A DNA stretch of 14,114 bases from Bacteroidia bacterium (GTDB lineage Bacteria > Bacteroidota > Bacteroidia > Bacteroidales > Azobacteroidaceae): the NCBI GenBank assembly GCA_025996865.1, contig BNTV01000118.1, forward strand, positions 1 through 14,114. Direction: 5' to 3'. The notes below the pieces were generated by a model. That model made no database searches, had not been told where the DNA came from, and worked only from the letters and a program-made list of their open reading frames with translations. How positions within the stretch are numbered: the first letter of the stretch is position 1; every line of letters begins with the position of its first letter. Below are positions 7,479-14,114 of this stretch, piece after piece. The translations under genes were made by a program, and so were the position numbers.

Positions 7479-7521
7479 TAGAGACAGGGCAATTAGAGAC
7501 AGGGCAATGCCCTGTCTCTAC
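7479..7521. repeat. REP-like palindrome with a duplicated left arm
   Basis: The 15-base unit TAGAGACAGGGCAAT occurs twice in tandem (7479-7493 and 7494-7508). The sequence 7508-7520 is the exact reverse complement of the first 13 bases of that unit, so 7494-7520 is a palindrome with a single-base centre, and 7478-7491 pairs equally with 7508-7521. It sits between two convergent genes and could fold on both transcripts. No T-run follows, so it is not a textbook intrinsic terminator. Palindromes of this GTAGAGAC...GTCTCTAC style are a known class of dispersed repeat in Bacteroidota and Cyanobacteria. Confidence 0.85.
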
Positions 7522-8030
7522 AGATACCAACCGGCATACATCAGGTAATTCCGGGCGATTTTCTGATTGATTTCCTTCGACTGTTCGGGATCCAACTTTT
7601 TGATGAATTTCGCCGGAGCGCCGCCGTAAATACAACCCGGTTCTACTTGGGTTCCGCTCAATACTACCGAGCCGGCAGCAACCAAAGCGCCTTCGCCGAT
7701 CACCGCATGATCTAACACTACTGCATTCATGCCGATCAAAGCGCCGTCTTCTATTTTTGCTCCATGGATAGTTACATTGTGTCCGATGCTAACGTCGTCG
7801 CCGATTTCGGCAACCGATTTCTCGTACAAAGTATGGACGACCGAGCCGTCTTGGATATTTACCCGTTCACCGATTCGAATTGAATTTACATCGCCGCGTA
7901 AAACGGTATTGAACCAGATGCTTGAACCTTTACCGATTACTACGTCGCCGATAATGGTTGCATTATCGGCTAAGTAAACGTCTTCTGCGATTTCCGGGGT
8001 GAAGCCTCGGACTGATTTTATTAGTGCCAT
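7518..8030 (-). CDS. Gamma-class carbonic anhydrase-like protein (left-handed beta-helix)
   Basis: The 170-residue protein is built of hexapeptide repeats (IGDVVIGKGSSIW, IGDDVSIGHNVTI, IGMNAVVLDHAVIGEGALV) that form a left-handed beta-helix. Such proteins are trimeric. The metal-binding histidines of the gamma-carbonic anhydrase family are present: His66 (SVVH), His84 (SIGH) and His89 (TIHG), with the accompanying Arg45, Asp47 and Gln60. The YrdA/PaaY/CaiE subgroup shares these residues, so carbonic anhydrase activity is plausible but not certain. The start is taken at 8030 (MALIKSVRGF), 7 bases after the upstream stop; an ATG at 8045 would overlap that gene. The TAG stop lies inside the REP-like palindrome. 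It is the last gene of the padR operon. Confidence 0.9.
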   Translation of the reverse strand: MALIKSVRGFTPEIAEDVYLADNATIIGDVVIGKGSSIWFNTVLRGDVNSIRIGERVNIQDGSVVHTLYEKSVAEIGDDVSIGHNVTIHGAKIEDGALIGMNAVVLDHAVIGEGALVAAGSVVLSGTQVEPGCIYGGAPAKFIKKLDPEQSKEINQKIARNYLMYAGWYL

Positions 8031-8037
8031 ATTTAAA

Positions 8038-8853
8038 TTAATCAATGTCTTTTCTAATATTAGCGTCTATAATGACATATTCTCCTTGTTGAGTTTTTAA
8101 CACATTTCTCCAGTGTAAATCTTTTGCAATATAACCTTCTTTTTTCAACCAGATTAACTCATTATCTTCTTCATCCTGAACAATTTCATAATCCATTTTT
8201 CTGTATTGTTCCTTAAATTCCTCATATTCATTACCGGACACTATTTCATTTCCAACAATAATGGGTTGGGAAACAACCGGAGTTAGTTTATTTTCGTATT
8301 CGGTAAAACCCACTAAATTATAACTTGTCAAAGGAGACATTTCATTAAAAGCCAATAATCTATCAAAAAAATCCGATAAATCTCCACCCATAACTTTATT
8401 ATATCTCACAATTTTATAGACTTCATCACTATTATAAGGATTTTCATAAACAAATGCTTCAAATCCTTTTGTTTTATAATCCCATTTTTCTATTTCTTCA
8501 GGCGGAATAAACACACCTACTTTCTGAGCATAATATTTTGTCAATTCTTCTTGGAGAATGGATTTACATAAGACGGGCAGGGACAATTTCTTCTCATCAT
8601 CTCTGTAACTTGTCCTTTGTTTAACCCAAATGCTGATGGAGCCAATTGGAATAATCGTTTCTTGTCGTGAAATTCTTTGAATTTCAATTTTTTTTCCGTT
8701 TCCATTATATAACTTTATTTTATTTATTATATCTATACTGTCATTTACATGTTTCAAAAGGGGCGGTATTTTTAAATATCGCTCTTTTTCTTCTAATAAA
8801 CGCTGTTTCACCTTGTTTATTATTTTTTCCTCATCAGAAACAATTTCTCTCAT
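8038..8853 (-). CDS. Kinase-fold protein resembling the polyvalent-protein kinase domain
   Basis: The protein has 271 residues and no signal peptide or membrane segment. Residues about 130-268 show a kinase-like pattern. VYKI has Lys147 as the candidate ATP-binding lysine. AFNEMSPLTSYNLVGFTEY and SQPIIVGNE follow as hinge-region elements. KDLHWRNVL gives Asp245 and Asn250 as the catalytic-loop candidates. VIIDANI has Asp263 in the place of the DFG aspartate. This order resembles the Ser/Thr/Tyr kinase domain found in polyvalent proteins of phages and conjugative elements; the family call rests on pattern recognition. The N-terminal 125 residues are not recognised. Hand counts of 60-base samples give 25-33% GC, against 47-57% in flanking genes, which suggests transfer. 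Its ATG overlaps the upstream stop as ATGA, so it is probably co-translated with the PspC/GIN gene. Confidence 0.7.
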   Translation of the reverse strand: MREIVSDEEKIINKVKQRLLEEKERYLKIPPLLKHVNDSIDIINKIKLYNGNGKKIEIQRISRQETIIPIGSISIWVKQRTSYRDDEKKLSLPVLCKSILQEELTKYYAQKVGVFIPPEEIEKWDYKTKGFEAFVYENPYNSDEVYKIVRYNKVMGGDLSDFFDRLLAFNEMSPLTSYNLVGFTEYENKLTPVVSQPIIVGNEIVSGNEYEEFKEQYRKMDYEIVQDEEDNELIWLKKEGYIAKDLHWRNVLKTQQGEYVIIDANIRKDID

Positions 8854-10604
8854 TCTCTCCCAATCCTGCCAATCCCACTCATTTCCGTATTCTTCTCCTT
8901 CGGTTCTTCCTTATAAGTCAAACTCCCAATGCCATTGACTTTCCCTTTCAGATAAGCAATCGGATTACATTTGACCGAACCGATGCCGTCCACTTCCGCA
9001 AAAACCGAGTCGGCAACCAATCCCGATGCGTCAATCGAACCGGTGCCTTTCATCTCGAACTTGGCTTTTCGGGACTGACCGCTCAGAACAATCGAGCCAA
9101 CCCCTTCCGCTTCGGCTTTCAAAGAGCGAACATACAAACTGTCAGCTTGAAATTTTCCCACACCCTTTATATCAAGGTCTAAATCATCTGCCTTGAAAGC
9201 ATGGGGTATCAATATGTTTCCTACTGTTTTCGATTTAATACCCTGCACGCCCAAAGTGCGAATCCGGATATCTAAATCTTTTACTTTAAATTTTTTGCTA
9301 TGCATCGGCACCACCAATCTGCGCCAATCCAAGGTAGAAATATGAAGTTGTCCGTCATCCACATGGTGTTGAATTTTATTTACCCAAAACTCACTCCCGC
9401 TTACTTTGACGGTTGCAGGTCCTTCCGTTATTTGTTCTATTTGTACATTACCTATAAGTCCTTCATCCATAGTGATATATTCAAACAGTTGGTCAATTAT
9501 ATATTCTTGTTCCGTATAAGCACTGTCAGTTGAAGTAATCGTTACATCGCTATCCCAACTAAGCCATGGAAAACCATAATTTTTATTTATTCTGAATCCA
9601 GAGCTTATAAGCAATATCAAAGCCAATATCCAGACGGCCAGAATAATCCATTTTACGCTTTTAGCCACAGGCGTAAATTTGGCAATGCCCGCTACAATGC
9701 TATAAATAAGGACAACCAAAGGTATGCCGATGACAAATATAAAAGAAGTTGAAGCCAAAACCGGGTGATCAAACGTTAAGAAAGATGTATCCTGAATGAA
9801 ACCGAAAGGTATCGCGCCCAACAATCCGCCGCCAACGCCGAACAAAACGGCAAACAACACTATGATGACAATCACTAAGGCAAAAATCAAAGGCAATCCG
9901 ATTAAACAACCCACGCCGACTAAGCAAATTTTCATTATAGCGACGATTATTTCAAGAAATCCTTCCAAACAACCTCTGTTTTCCTGTTTTTTTACCGGTT
10001 CGGCTTCCGCAGCGACTGTTTTTCCGATATTTTCAACCGTTATCGGCATTCCCTGCATCTGCAATTTTTCGGAAGCAGTCTTTGCCGCGGGAAAAATAAT
10101 CCAAGCCAATAAATAGATGGGGACAATCGCAAATGATGAAGCAAATAACAAAACGATTGCGATAATTCTGACAGCCAAAACGTCCCAATCAAAATAAGCG
10201 GCGAGACCCGAACAAACACCTCCTAACATTTTGTTGTCGTTGTTCCGGAAAAAAGTTTTCTTTACCTGCTGGTAACTTTGTTGGAAATTTTGCTTTTCTT
10301 CTTTCCTGTTTTCTTCTTCACGACTGTGACCTTCCTGTTCATCGTCCCCAAAATCATCCGGTTTACCTACTCTTGAAATCACTTCTTCCACAAATTCTAT
10401 GGTAATGACTTCGTATCCCAAACGTATGCGTTCGCTGAAAAGTTCTTCTATTCGGGCTTCAAAATCGGCAATGATTTCCGATGAGCCTTCTTCCCTGCGG
10501 AAATAAATCCGGATATTATTCAAATATTTATCCAGCAATTGGTAAGCATCTTCATCCATGGTGAATACCCTACCATTGAGATTTGCAGTTACTGTCTTCT
10601 TCAT
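8850..10604 (-). CDS. PspC-domain and GIN-domain (DUF2807) membrane protein
   Basis: The protein has 584 residues. Residues 1-90 form a cytosolic N-terminal domain common before PspC in Bacteroidota (FTMDEDAYQLLDKYLNNIR, IADFEARIEELF). A charged linker (about 90-115) follows. The PspC domain spans about 117-175 (KMLGGVCSGLAAYFDWDVLAVRI, then IYLLAWIIFP). More hydrophobic segments lie near 220-256, 283-306 and 318-336. The C-terminal part, about 385-565, is a beta-helical GIN domain with repeated Gly-x-Gly turns (GVGKF, GVGSI, GTGSI, GIGSV, GIGSL), probably outside the inner membrane. PspC proteins relate to envelope stress, but the role of this architecture is not settled. It starts within the padR stop (ATGA), so translation is coupled and PadR probably controls it. 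Confidence 0.88.
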   Translation of the reverse strand: MKKTVTANLNGRVFTMDEDAYQLLDKYLNNIRIYFRREEGSSEIIADFEARIEELFSERIRLGYEVITIEFVEEVISRVGKPDDFGDDEQEGHSREEENRKEEKQNFQQSYQQVKKTFFRNNDNKMLGGVCSGLAAYFDWDVLAVRIIAIVLLFASSFAIVPIYLLAWIIFPAAKTASEKLQMQGMPITVENIGKTVAAEAEPVKKQENRGCLEGFLEIIVAIMKICLVGVGCLIGLPLIFALVIVIIVLFAVLFGVGGGLLGAIPFGFIQDTSFLTFDHPVLASTSFIFVIGIPLVVLIYSIVAGIAKFTPVAKSVKWIILAVWILALILLISSGFRINKNYGFPWLSWDSDVTITSTDSAYTEQEYIIDQLFEYITMDEGLIGNVQIEQITEGPATVKVSGSEFWVNKIQHHVDDGQLHISTLDWRRLVVPMHSKKFKVKDLDIRIRTLGVQGIKSKTVGNILIPHAFKADDLDLDIKGVGKFQADSLYVRSLKAEAEGVGSIVLSGQSRKAKFEMKGTGSIDASGLVADSVFAEVDGIGSVKCNPIAYLKGKVNGIGSLTYKEEPKEKNTEMSGIGRIGRE

Positions 10605-10924
10605 TTTTTTAATATTTTTATTGTTTCTTCTATTTCACCCCAAGCCATTCCCAGTTCATTCAGGAAATCCTCTCCCGAAGCCGTCAAGGCGTAATATTTT
10701 CGCGGAGGTCCCTGCGTTGATTCAACCCATTGGTAATTCAACAGATTCATGTTTTTTAACCGAGTCAATAAAGGGTATAGCGTCCCTTCGACAACAATCA
10801 AGCGCGCTTCCTGCAATATCCGGATGATGTCATTTGCATAAGCCGGCTCTCTATTGAGTATCAACAAAATGCAATATTCCAAAATTCCTTTTCGCATCTG
10901 TGATTTTACATTATCTGCATTCAT
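10601..10924 (-). CDS. PadR family transcriptional regulator
   Basis: This 107-residue winged-helix DNA-binding protein belongs to the compact PadR class. Signatures are the opening MRKGILEYCILLILNREPAYANDI (residues about 10-35), the wing segment VVEGTLYPLLTRLKNMNLL, and GPPRKYYALTASGEDFL. PadR proteins of this type usually repress their own operon until a ligand or stress signal is met. Here padR heads an operon with a PspC/GIN protein, as is common in Bacteroidota. The ATG at 10924 follows a -7 element at a short distance. The stop overlaps the next start as ATGA. Confidence 0.92.
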   Translation of the reverse strand: MNADNVKSQMRKGILEYCILLILNREPAYANDIIRILQEARLIVVEGTLYPLLTRLKNMNLLNYQWVESTQGPPRKYYALTASGEDFLNELGMAWGEIEETIKILKK

Positions 10925-10950
10925 ATCTTTTCAATTATGATTTGATGCTG

Positions 10951-10958
10951 CAAAGATA
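10951..10958 (-). promoter_or_regulatory. Candidate -7 element of the padR operon
   Basis: The minus strand reads TATCTTTG, an exact TAnnTTTG match, 26 bases before the padR ATG. No good -33 TTG is visible, which would suit a promoter that depends on derepression. Confidence 0.45.
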
Positions 10959-10984
10959 TATAAAAAATTTATACCTTGTTTTAC

Positions 10985-11015
10985 ATAGTACTAATATTTA
11001 ACTATATTTAACTAT
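10985..11015. promoter_or_regulatory. Possible operator: tandem and inverted repeats between padR and the aminotransferase
   Basis: ATATTTAACT is repeated exactly in tandem at 10994-11003 and 11004-11013. ATAGT at 10985-10989 is inverted as ACTAT at 11001-11005 and again at 11011-11015. The cluster lies just upstream of the padR -7 element, where an autoregulatory PadR dimer might bind. AT-rich intergenic DNA produces such matches by chance, so support is modest. Confidence 0.3.
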
Positions 11016-11039
11016 TCTGTGATTTTTAACCAAAATATC

Positions 11040-11068
11040 TTGTATCTCCGTTTTTTTTATTACTTTTG
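11040..11068 (+). promoter_or_regulatory. Bacteroidota-type promoter of the aminotransferase operon
   Basis: TTG at 11040-11042 is followed after 18 bases by TACTTTTG at 11061-11068, fitting the -33/-7 pattern of the primary sigma factor of this phylum. Transcription would start near 11075, so the ATG at 11099 is the real start and a TTG start at 11066 would be untranscribed. A 9-base inverted repeat (11064-11072 with 11076-11084) overlaps the -7 element and the presumed start site. Confidence 0.65.
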
Positions 11069-11098
11069 CTTTCCAAAAGCAAAAAAATTCTAATCATT

Positions 11099-12292
11099 AT
11101 GTCACAAGTATCCGAACGTCTGGCGGCGTTGTCTCCTTCCGAGACATTGGCTATGTCTCAGAAAAGTAACGAGTTGAAAGCTCAGGGAATTGATGTTATT
11201 AATTTGAGTGTGGGAGAACCGGATTTTTTTACACCGGATTTTATTAAAGAGGCTGCAAAAAAAGCCATCGATGATAATTTTTCTTTCTATGCGCCGGTGC
11301 CGGGATTTCTTCCCCTGAGAAATGCAATTGTCAGTAAACTGAAAAAAGAGAATAACTTGGATTATAAACCGGAACAGATTGTTTGTTCCAATGGCGCCAA
11401 ACAGGCGGTTTGTAACGTCCTTTTGTGCATTATCAATCCGGGTGATGAAGTGATTGTTCCTGCGCCTTATTGGGTAAGTTACGTAGAAATGGTGAAATTG
11501 GCGGAAGGCCGCAATGTGATTGTTTCGGCAGATATCGAACAGGATTTCAAGATTACGCCGGCTCAGTTGGAAGCTGCCGTTACGCCCCGGACAAAGGCTT
11601 TTATTCTTTGTTCGCCGTCCAATCCGACCGGAAGCGTTTATTCAAAAGAAGAATTAAAAGGTTTGGCGGATGTTTTGGCCAGATATCCTGACATAATCAT
11701 CATTGCCGATGAGATTTACGAACACATCAATTACATCGGAAAACACGAAAGCATCGCTCAATTTGAAAATATCCGCGAACGGGTAGTGATCGTGAATGGC
11801 GTTTCCAAAGCCTACGCGATGACCGGGTGGCGTTTGGGCTGGATTGCCGCTCCGCAGTGGATTGCCTCCGCTTGTAACAAGTTGCAGGGACAATACACTT
11901 CGAGTCCCGGCAATATCGCACAAAAAGCGGCCGAAGCGGCATATCTCGGACCACAGGATTGTGTGGAAACCATGCGCCAGGCTTTTGAGCGTCGCCGCAA
12001 TCTCATTGTTCAACTGGCTTCGGATATTCCGGGATTGAAAGTGCGTCAGCCGAAAGGCGCTTTTTATCTTTTCCCCGATTGCAGTTATTATATTGGCAAA
12101 TCGTTCAATGGCAATAAAATAAATAATTCAGCCGATTTGGCGATGTACCTTTTGGAAGAAGGACATGTGGCAGCTGTCGGCGGATTGGCTTTCGGCGCTC
12201 CGAATTGCATCCGTTTTTCGTATGCTACTTCCGACGAGAATCTGATAGAAGCGATGGCTCGTGTGAAAAAAGCTTTGTCTGTATTACAATAA
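11099..12292 (+). CDS. Class I pyridoxal-phosphate aminotransferase (aspartate/prephenate type)
   Basis: The 397-residue cytosolic enzyme moves an amino group between an amino acid and a 2-oxo acid; the sequence fits the type Ib aspartate aminotransferases, some of which also use prephenate. Key residues are visible: Asn175 in PSNPTG, Asp204 and Tyr207 in ADEIYEHI, the PLP-binding Lys237 in VNGVSKAYAMTGWRLGW with Arg245, and the carboxylate-binding Arg372 in IRFSYATS. The early VGEPDFFTPDFI and SNGAKQAV motifs are intact. The ATG at 11099 is chosen because it begins the family-typical MSQVSERLAALSPSETLAMS and lies after the predicted transcription start. The C69 dipeptidase gene begins 10 bases after the stop, so the two are probably co-transcribed. 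Confidence 0.93.
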   Translation: MSQVSERLAALSPSETLAMSQKSNELKAQGIDVINLSVGEPDFFTPDFIKEAAKKAIDDNFSFYAPVPGFLPLRNAIVSKLKKENNLDYKPEQIVCSNGAKQAVCNVLLCIINPGDEVIVPAPYWVSYVEMVKLAEGRNVIVSADIEQDFKITPAQLEAAVTPRTKAFILCSPSNPTGSVYSKEELKGLADVLARYPDIIIIADEIYEHINYIGKHESIAQFENIRERVVIVNGVSKAYAMTGWRLGWIAAPQWIASACNKLQGQYTSSPGNIAQKAAEAAYLGPQDCVETMRQAFERRRNLIVQLASDIPGLKVRQPKGAFYLFPDCSYYIGKSFNGNKINNSADLAMYLLEEGHVAAVGGLAFGAPNCIRFSYATSDENLIEAMARVKKALSVLQ

Positions 12293-12302
12293 AATATATT
12301 TT

Positions 12303-13961
12303 ATGAATTCAATAATGATGAAAAAAACATTCGGAACATTATTGTTCTTTGTGTTTGCCCTTACGCCTGTTTGGGCTTGTACCAATCTGTTAGTTGGAAA
12401 AGCCGCCTCTGTGGACGGTTCGACAATGGTTACCTATTCAGCCGATTCTTATGCTTTGTACGGAGAATTATATCATTGGCCGGCTGCGACTTATCCTGCC
12501 GGAACGATGTTGGATGTTTACGAATGGGATACCCATAAATATTTGGGGAAAATTCCGCAAGTAGCTCAAACCTACAACGTAATCGGAAACATGAACGAGC
12601 ATCAACTTTGCATCGGAGAAACGACTTTCGGAGGTCGCCATGAATTGGCCGATTCAACCGGAGTCATCGACTACGGAAGTTTGATTTATATCGCCCTTCA
12701 GCGTTCCAAGACTGCACGCGAAGCCATCAAGGTGATGACCGGTTTGGTTGCCACTTACGGCTATTACAGCGAAGGCGAATCTTTTTCGATTGTAGATAAA
12801 AATGAAGTCTGGATAATGGAAATGATTGGAAAAGGCGTAGGAAACAAAGGCGCCGTTTGGGTAGCCGTTCGCATTCCCGACGATTGTATTGCCGCTCATG
12901 CCAATCAATCGCGCATCCATCAATTCCCTTTGAAAGACAAGGAAAATTGCCTGTATTCGAAAGATGTGATTTCTTTTGCCCGCGAAAAAGGATATTTCAA
13001 GGGAAAAGATGAAGATTTCAGTTTCTCCAACGCCTATAATCCATTGGATTGGGGTGGGTTGCGTTTTTGCGAAGCGCGTGTTTGGAGCTACTTCAACCAA
13101 TATACGGACAACGCTGCACGATGGTTGCCATACATTTTGGGAGAAAACCCGACGCCGATGCCCTTGTATGTTAAACCCAACCGTAAATTAGGTGTCAACG
13201 ATTTAATGCGTTCGATGCGCGACCATTATGAAGGAACGGCTTTAGACCCGACTTTGGATGTAGCCGCAGGTCCTTTTCATTCGCCCTACCGTTTTCATCC
13301 TTTAGCTTGGGAAGTGGACAGTGTTAAATACGCTTTTGAACGTCCGACTTCTACCCAGCAAACCGGTTTCACATTTGTCGGACAGATGCGGAATAATCTT
13401 CCCGACGAAGTAGGCGGCGTGTTTTGGTTTGGCGTTGACGACGCGCGTTTCACCGTTTATACGCCGATGTATCCTTGTATGACGCAAACGCCTGAATGTT
13501 ACCGTGTTGGCAACGGCGATTTTACGCATTTTTCGTGGACTTCGGCTTTCTGGATTTACAATTGGGTAGCCAATATGGCTTATGCCCGTTATAATCAAGC
13601 GCTTTCGGATGCGGAAACTTTGCAGGCAAAATTGGAAGGCGGTTATCTGAACAATCAAAAACAGATTGAACAAAAAGCGCTCGATTTACTTAAAACAGGC
13701 CGGCAAAATGCGGTTTCTTTCCTGACGGATTACAGTATTTCTGCGGCTCAGGAGGCGTTCAACACCTGGAAATCCTTGGGTGAATACCTCGTTGTAAAGT
13801 ATATGGATGGGGTAGTAAAAAAAGAAGAAAACGGAAAGTTTATAAACAATAAATATGGCGGCTCCCAGTATCCAAATCGTCCGAAATTTGATGACGGTTT
13901 TTTGCGGAAAATCGTTGAAGATAAGGGGGAATGGCTTCGGGAGAAAGAGATAAAGAATTGA
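12303..13961 (+). CDS. Secreted C69 family dipeptidase
   Basis: The 552-residue product begins with a signal peptide (MMKKTFGTLLFFVFALTPVWA), followed directly by Cys26 in ACTNLLVGKAASVDGSTM. In peptidase family C69 this cysteine is the N-terminal nucleophile exposed by processing. Other family features are the NEHQLCIGETTFGGR segment, the long SFSIVDKNEVWIMEMIGKG stretch, and YSFxNAYNPLDWGGLR-like and VGGVFWFGVDDARF motifs. It is predicted to cleave dipeptides in the periplasm. ATG codons at 12303, 12315 and 12318 all give a working signal peptide; the first is reported. It follows the aminotransferase in one operon, which could link peptide-derived amino acids with transamination, although that link is only inferred from order. 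Confidence 0.92.
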   Translation: MNSIMMKKTFGTLLFFVFALTPVWACTNLLVGKAASVDGSTMVTYSADSYALYGELYHWPAATYPAGTMLDVYEWDTHKYLGKIPQVAQTYNVIGNMNEHQLCIGETTFGGRHELADSTGVIDYGSLIYIALQRSKTAREAIKVMTGLVATYGYYSEGESFSIVDKNEVWIMEMIGKGVGNKGAVWVAVRIPDDCIAAHANQSRIHQFPLKDKENCLYSKDVISFAREKGYFKGKDEDFSFSNAYNPLDWGGLRFCEARVWSYFNQYTDNAARWLPYILGENPTPMPLYVKPNRKLGVNDLMRSMRDHYEGTALDPTLDVAAGPFHSPYRFHPLAWEVDSVKYAFERPTSTQQTGFTFVGQMRNNLPDEVGGVFWFGVDDARFTVYTPMYPCMTQTPECYRVGNGDFTHFSWTSAFWIYNWVANMAYARYNQALSDAETLQAKLEGGYLNNQKQIEQKALDLLKTGRQNAVSFLTDYSISAAQEAFNTWKSLGEYLVVKYMDGVVKKEENGKFINNKYGGSQYPNRPKFDDGFLRKIVEDKGEWLREKEIKN

Positions 13962-14004
13962 AAAAATAATAACTTTGCTTATTTGGGCTAAATATTAAAT
14001 TGAG

Positions 14005-14114
14005 GTGCTGAACCCGGAAGACCGTAAGGTCTTCTATTTGGGTAACCCCGGTGCAAGCGAAGCGCAGTCCGGGGTAGAGCAACCCCTCATCATCCCCTCA
14101 ACTCCGAGGAGTTG
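14005..14114. repeat. Run of three hairpins, probable dispersed structured repeat, cut by the right edge
   Basis: Three inverted repeats follow one another. The first is 14017-14034 (GAAGACC, loop GTAA, GGTCTTC), with possible outer pairing of ACCC 14012-14015 and GGGT 14039-14042. The second is 14045-14075 (ACCCCGG with CCGGGGT and a nested GC gaa GC core). The third is 14099-14114 (CAACTCC, GA, GGAGTTG). The stretch is much more GC-rich than the gene end before it. A frame without stops crosses it from 13999 to the edge (LNPEDRKVFYLGNPG...), but the palindromic structure and absence of a good start make coding doubtful. Confidence 0.7.

Noticed and set aside
7479..7521. CRISPR-like repeat
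   Set aside because: There are only two adjacent units with no spacers; the structure is a palindrome with a duplicated arm.
8030..8045. ATG at 8045 as start of the carbonic-anhydrase-like gene
   Set aside because: Homology starts at MALIK (8030); the five extra residues would overlap the upstream stop.
9796..10116. Plus-strand open frame opposite the PspC/GIN gene
   Set aside because: It is low-complexity (Asn, Lys, Thr, Pro rich), the antisense shadow of transmembrane codons, with no recognisable family.
11066..11098. TTG at 11066 as start of the aminotransferase
   Set aside because: It lies within the -7 element; the family N terminus starts at ATG 11099.

Overview
The window looks like chromosome of a Bacteroidota organism, most likely order Bacteroidales. 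Several signal peptides end in Ala-Gln followed by lysines. Start codons lack clear Shine-Dalgarno sequences. Several genes are preceded by the phylum-type -7 motif TAnnTTTG. The gene content also fits: glycoside hydrolases of a polysaccharide-utilisation type, a PspC/GIN-domain membrane protein with a PadR regulator, and a secreted C69 dipeptidase. The species cannot be named from this sequence.

Region 1 (1-5849, + strand) is a carbohydrate-degradation cluster cut by the left edge. It holds a 5'-truncated GH43 enzyme, a DUF2961/GH172 enzyme, and a large GH78 alpha-L-rhamnosidase fused to a second six-hairpin glycosidase-like module. Together they suggest removal of arabinose-type and rhamnose side groups from a plant polysaccharide. 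No SusC/SusD pair is visible. The cluster looks damaged. It starts with a perfect 41-bp inverted repeat whose two arms both encode the same GH43 motif in opposite directions. The large fusion is broken by an in-frame TAG at 5361-5363, and its C-terminal module appears to lack an internal segment.

Region 2 (5850-7521) has a short unassigned intergenic stretch. It is followed by cytidine deaminase (minus) divergent from a secreted N-acetylglucosaminidase with two LysM domains (plus). A REP-like palindrome lies where this gene meets the next operon.

Region 3 (7518-10924, minus strand) is a tight four-gene operon: PadR-type repressor, PspC/GIN membrane protein, a kinase-fold protein of the polyvalent-protein type, and a gamma-carbonic-anhydrase-like protein. 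The first two junctions are ATGA overlaps and the last is a 7-base gap. The kinase-like gene is far more AT-rich than its neighbours and looks acquired.

Region 4 (10925-14114, + strand) holds a well-formed promoter, a class I aminotransferase and a C69 dipeptidase in one operon. The right edge is a run of three hairpins that looks like a dispersed structured repeat. I see no tRNA, rRNA, CRISPR array, transposase or complete mobile element.
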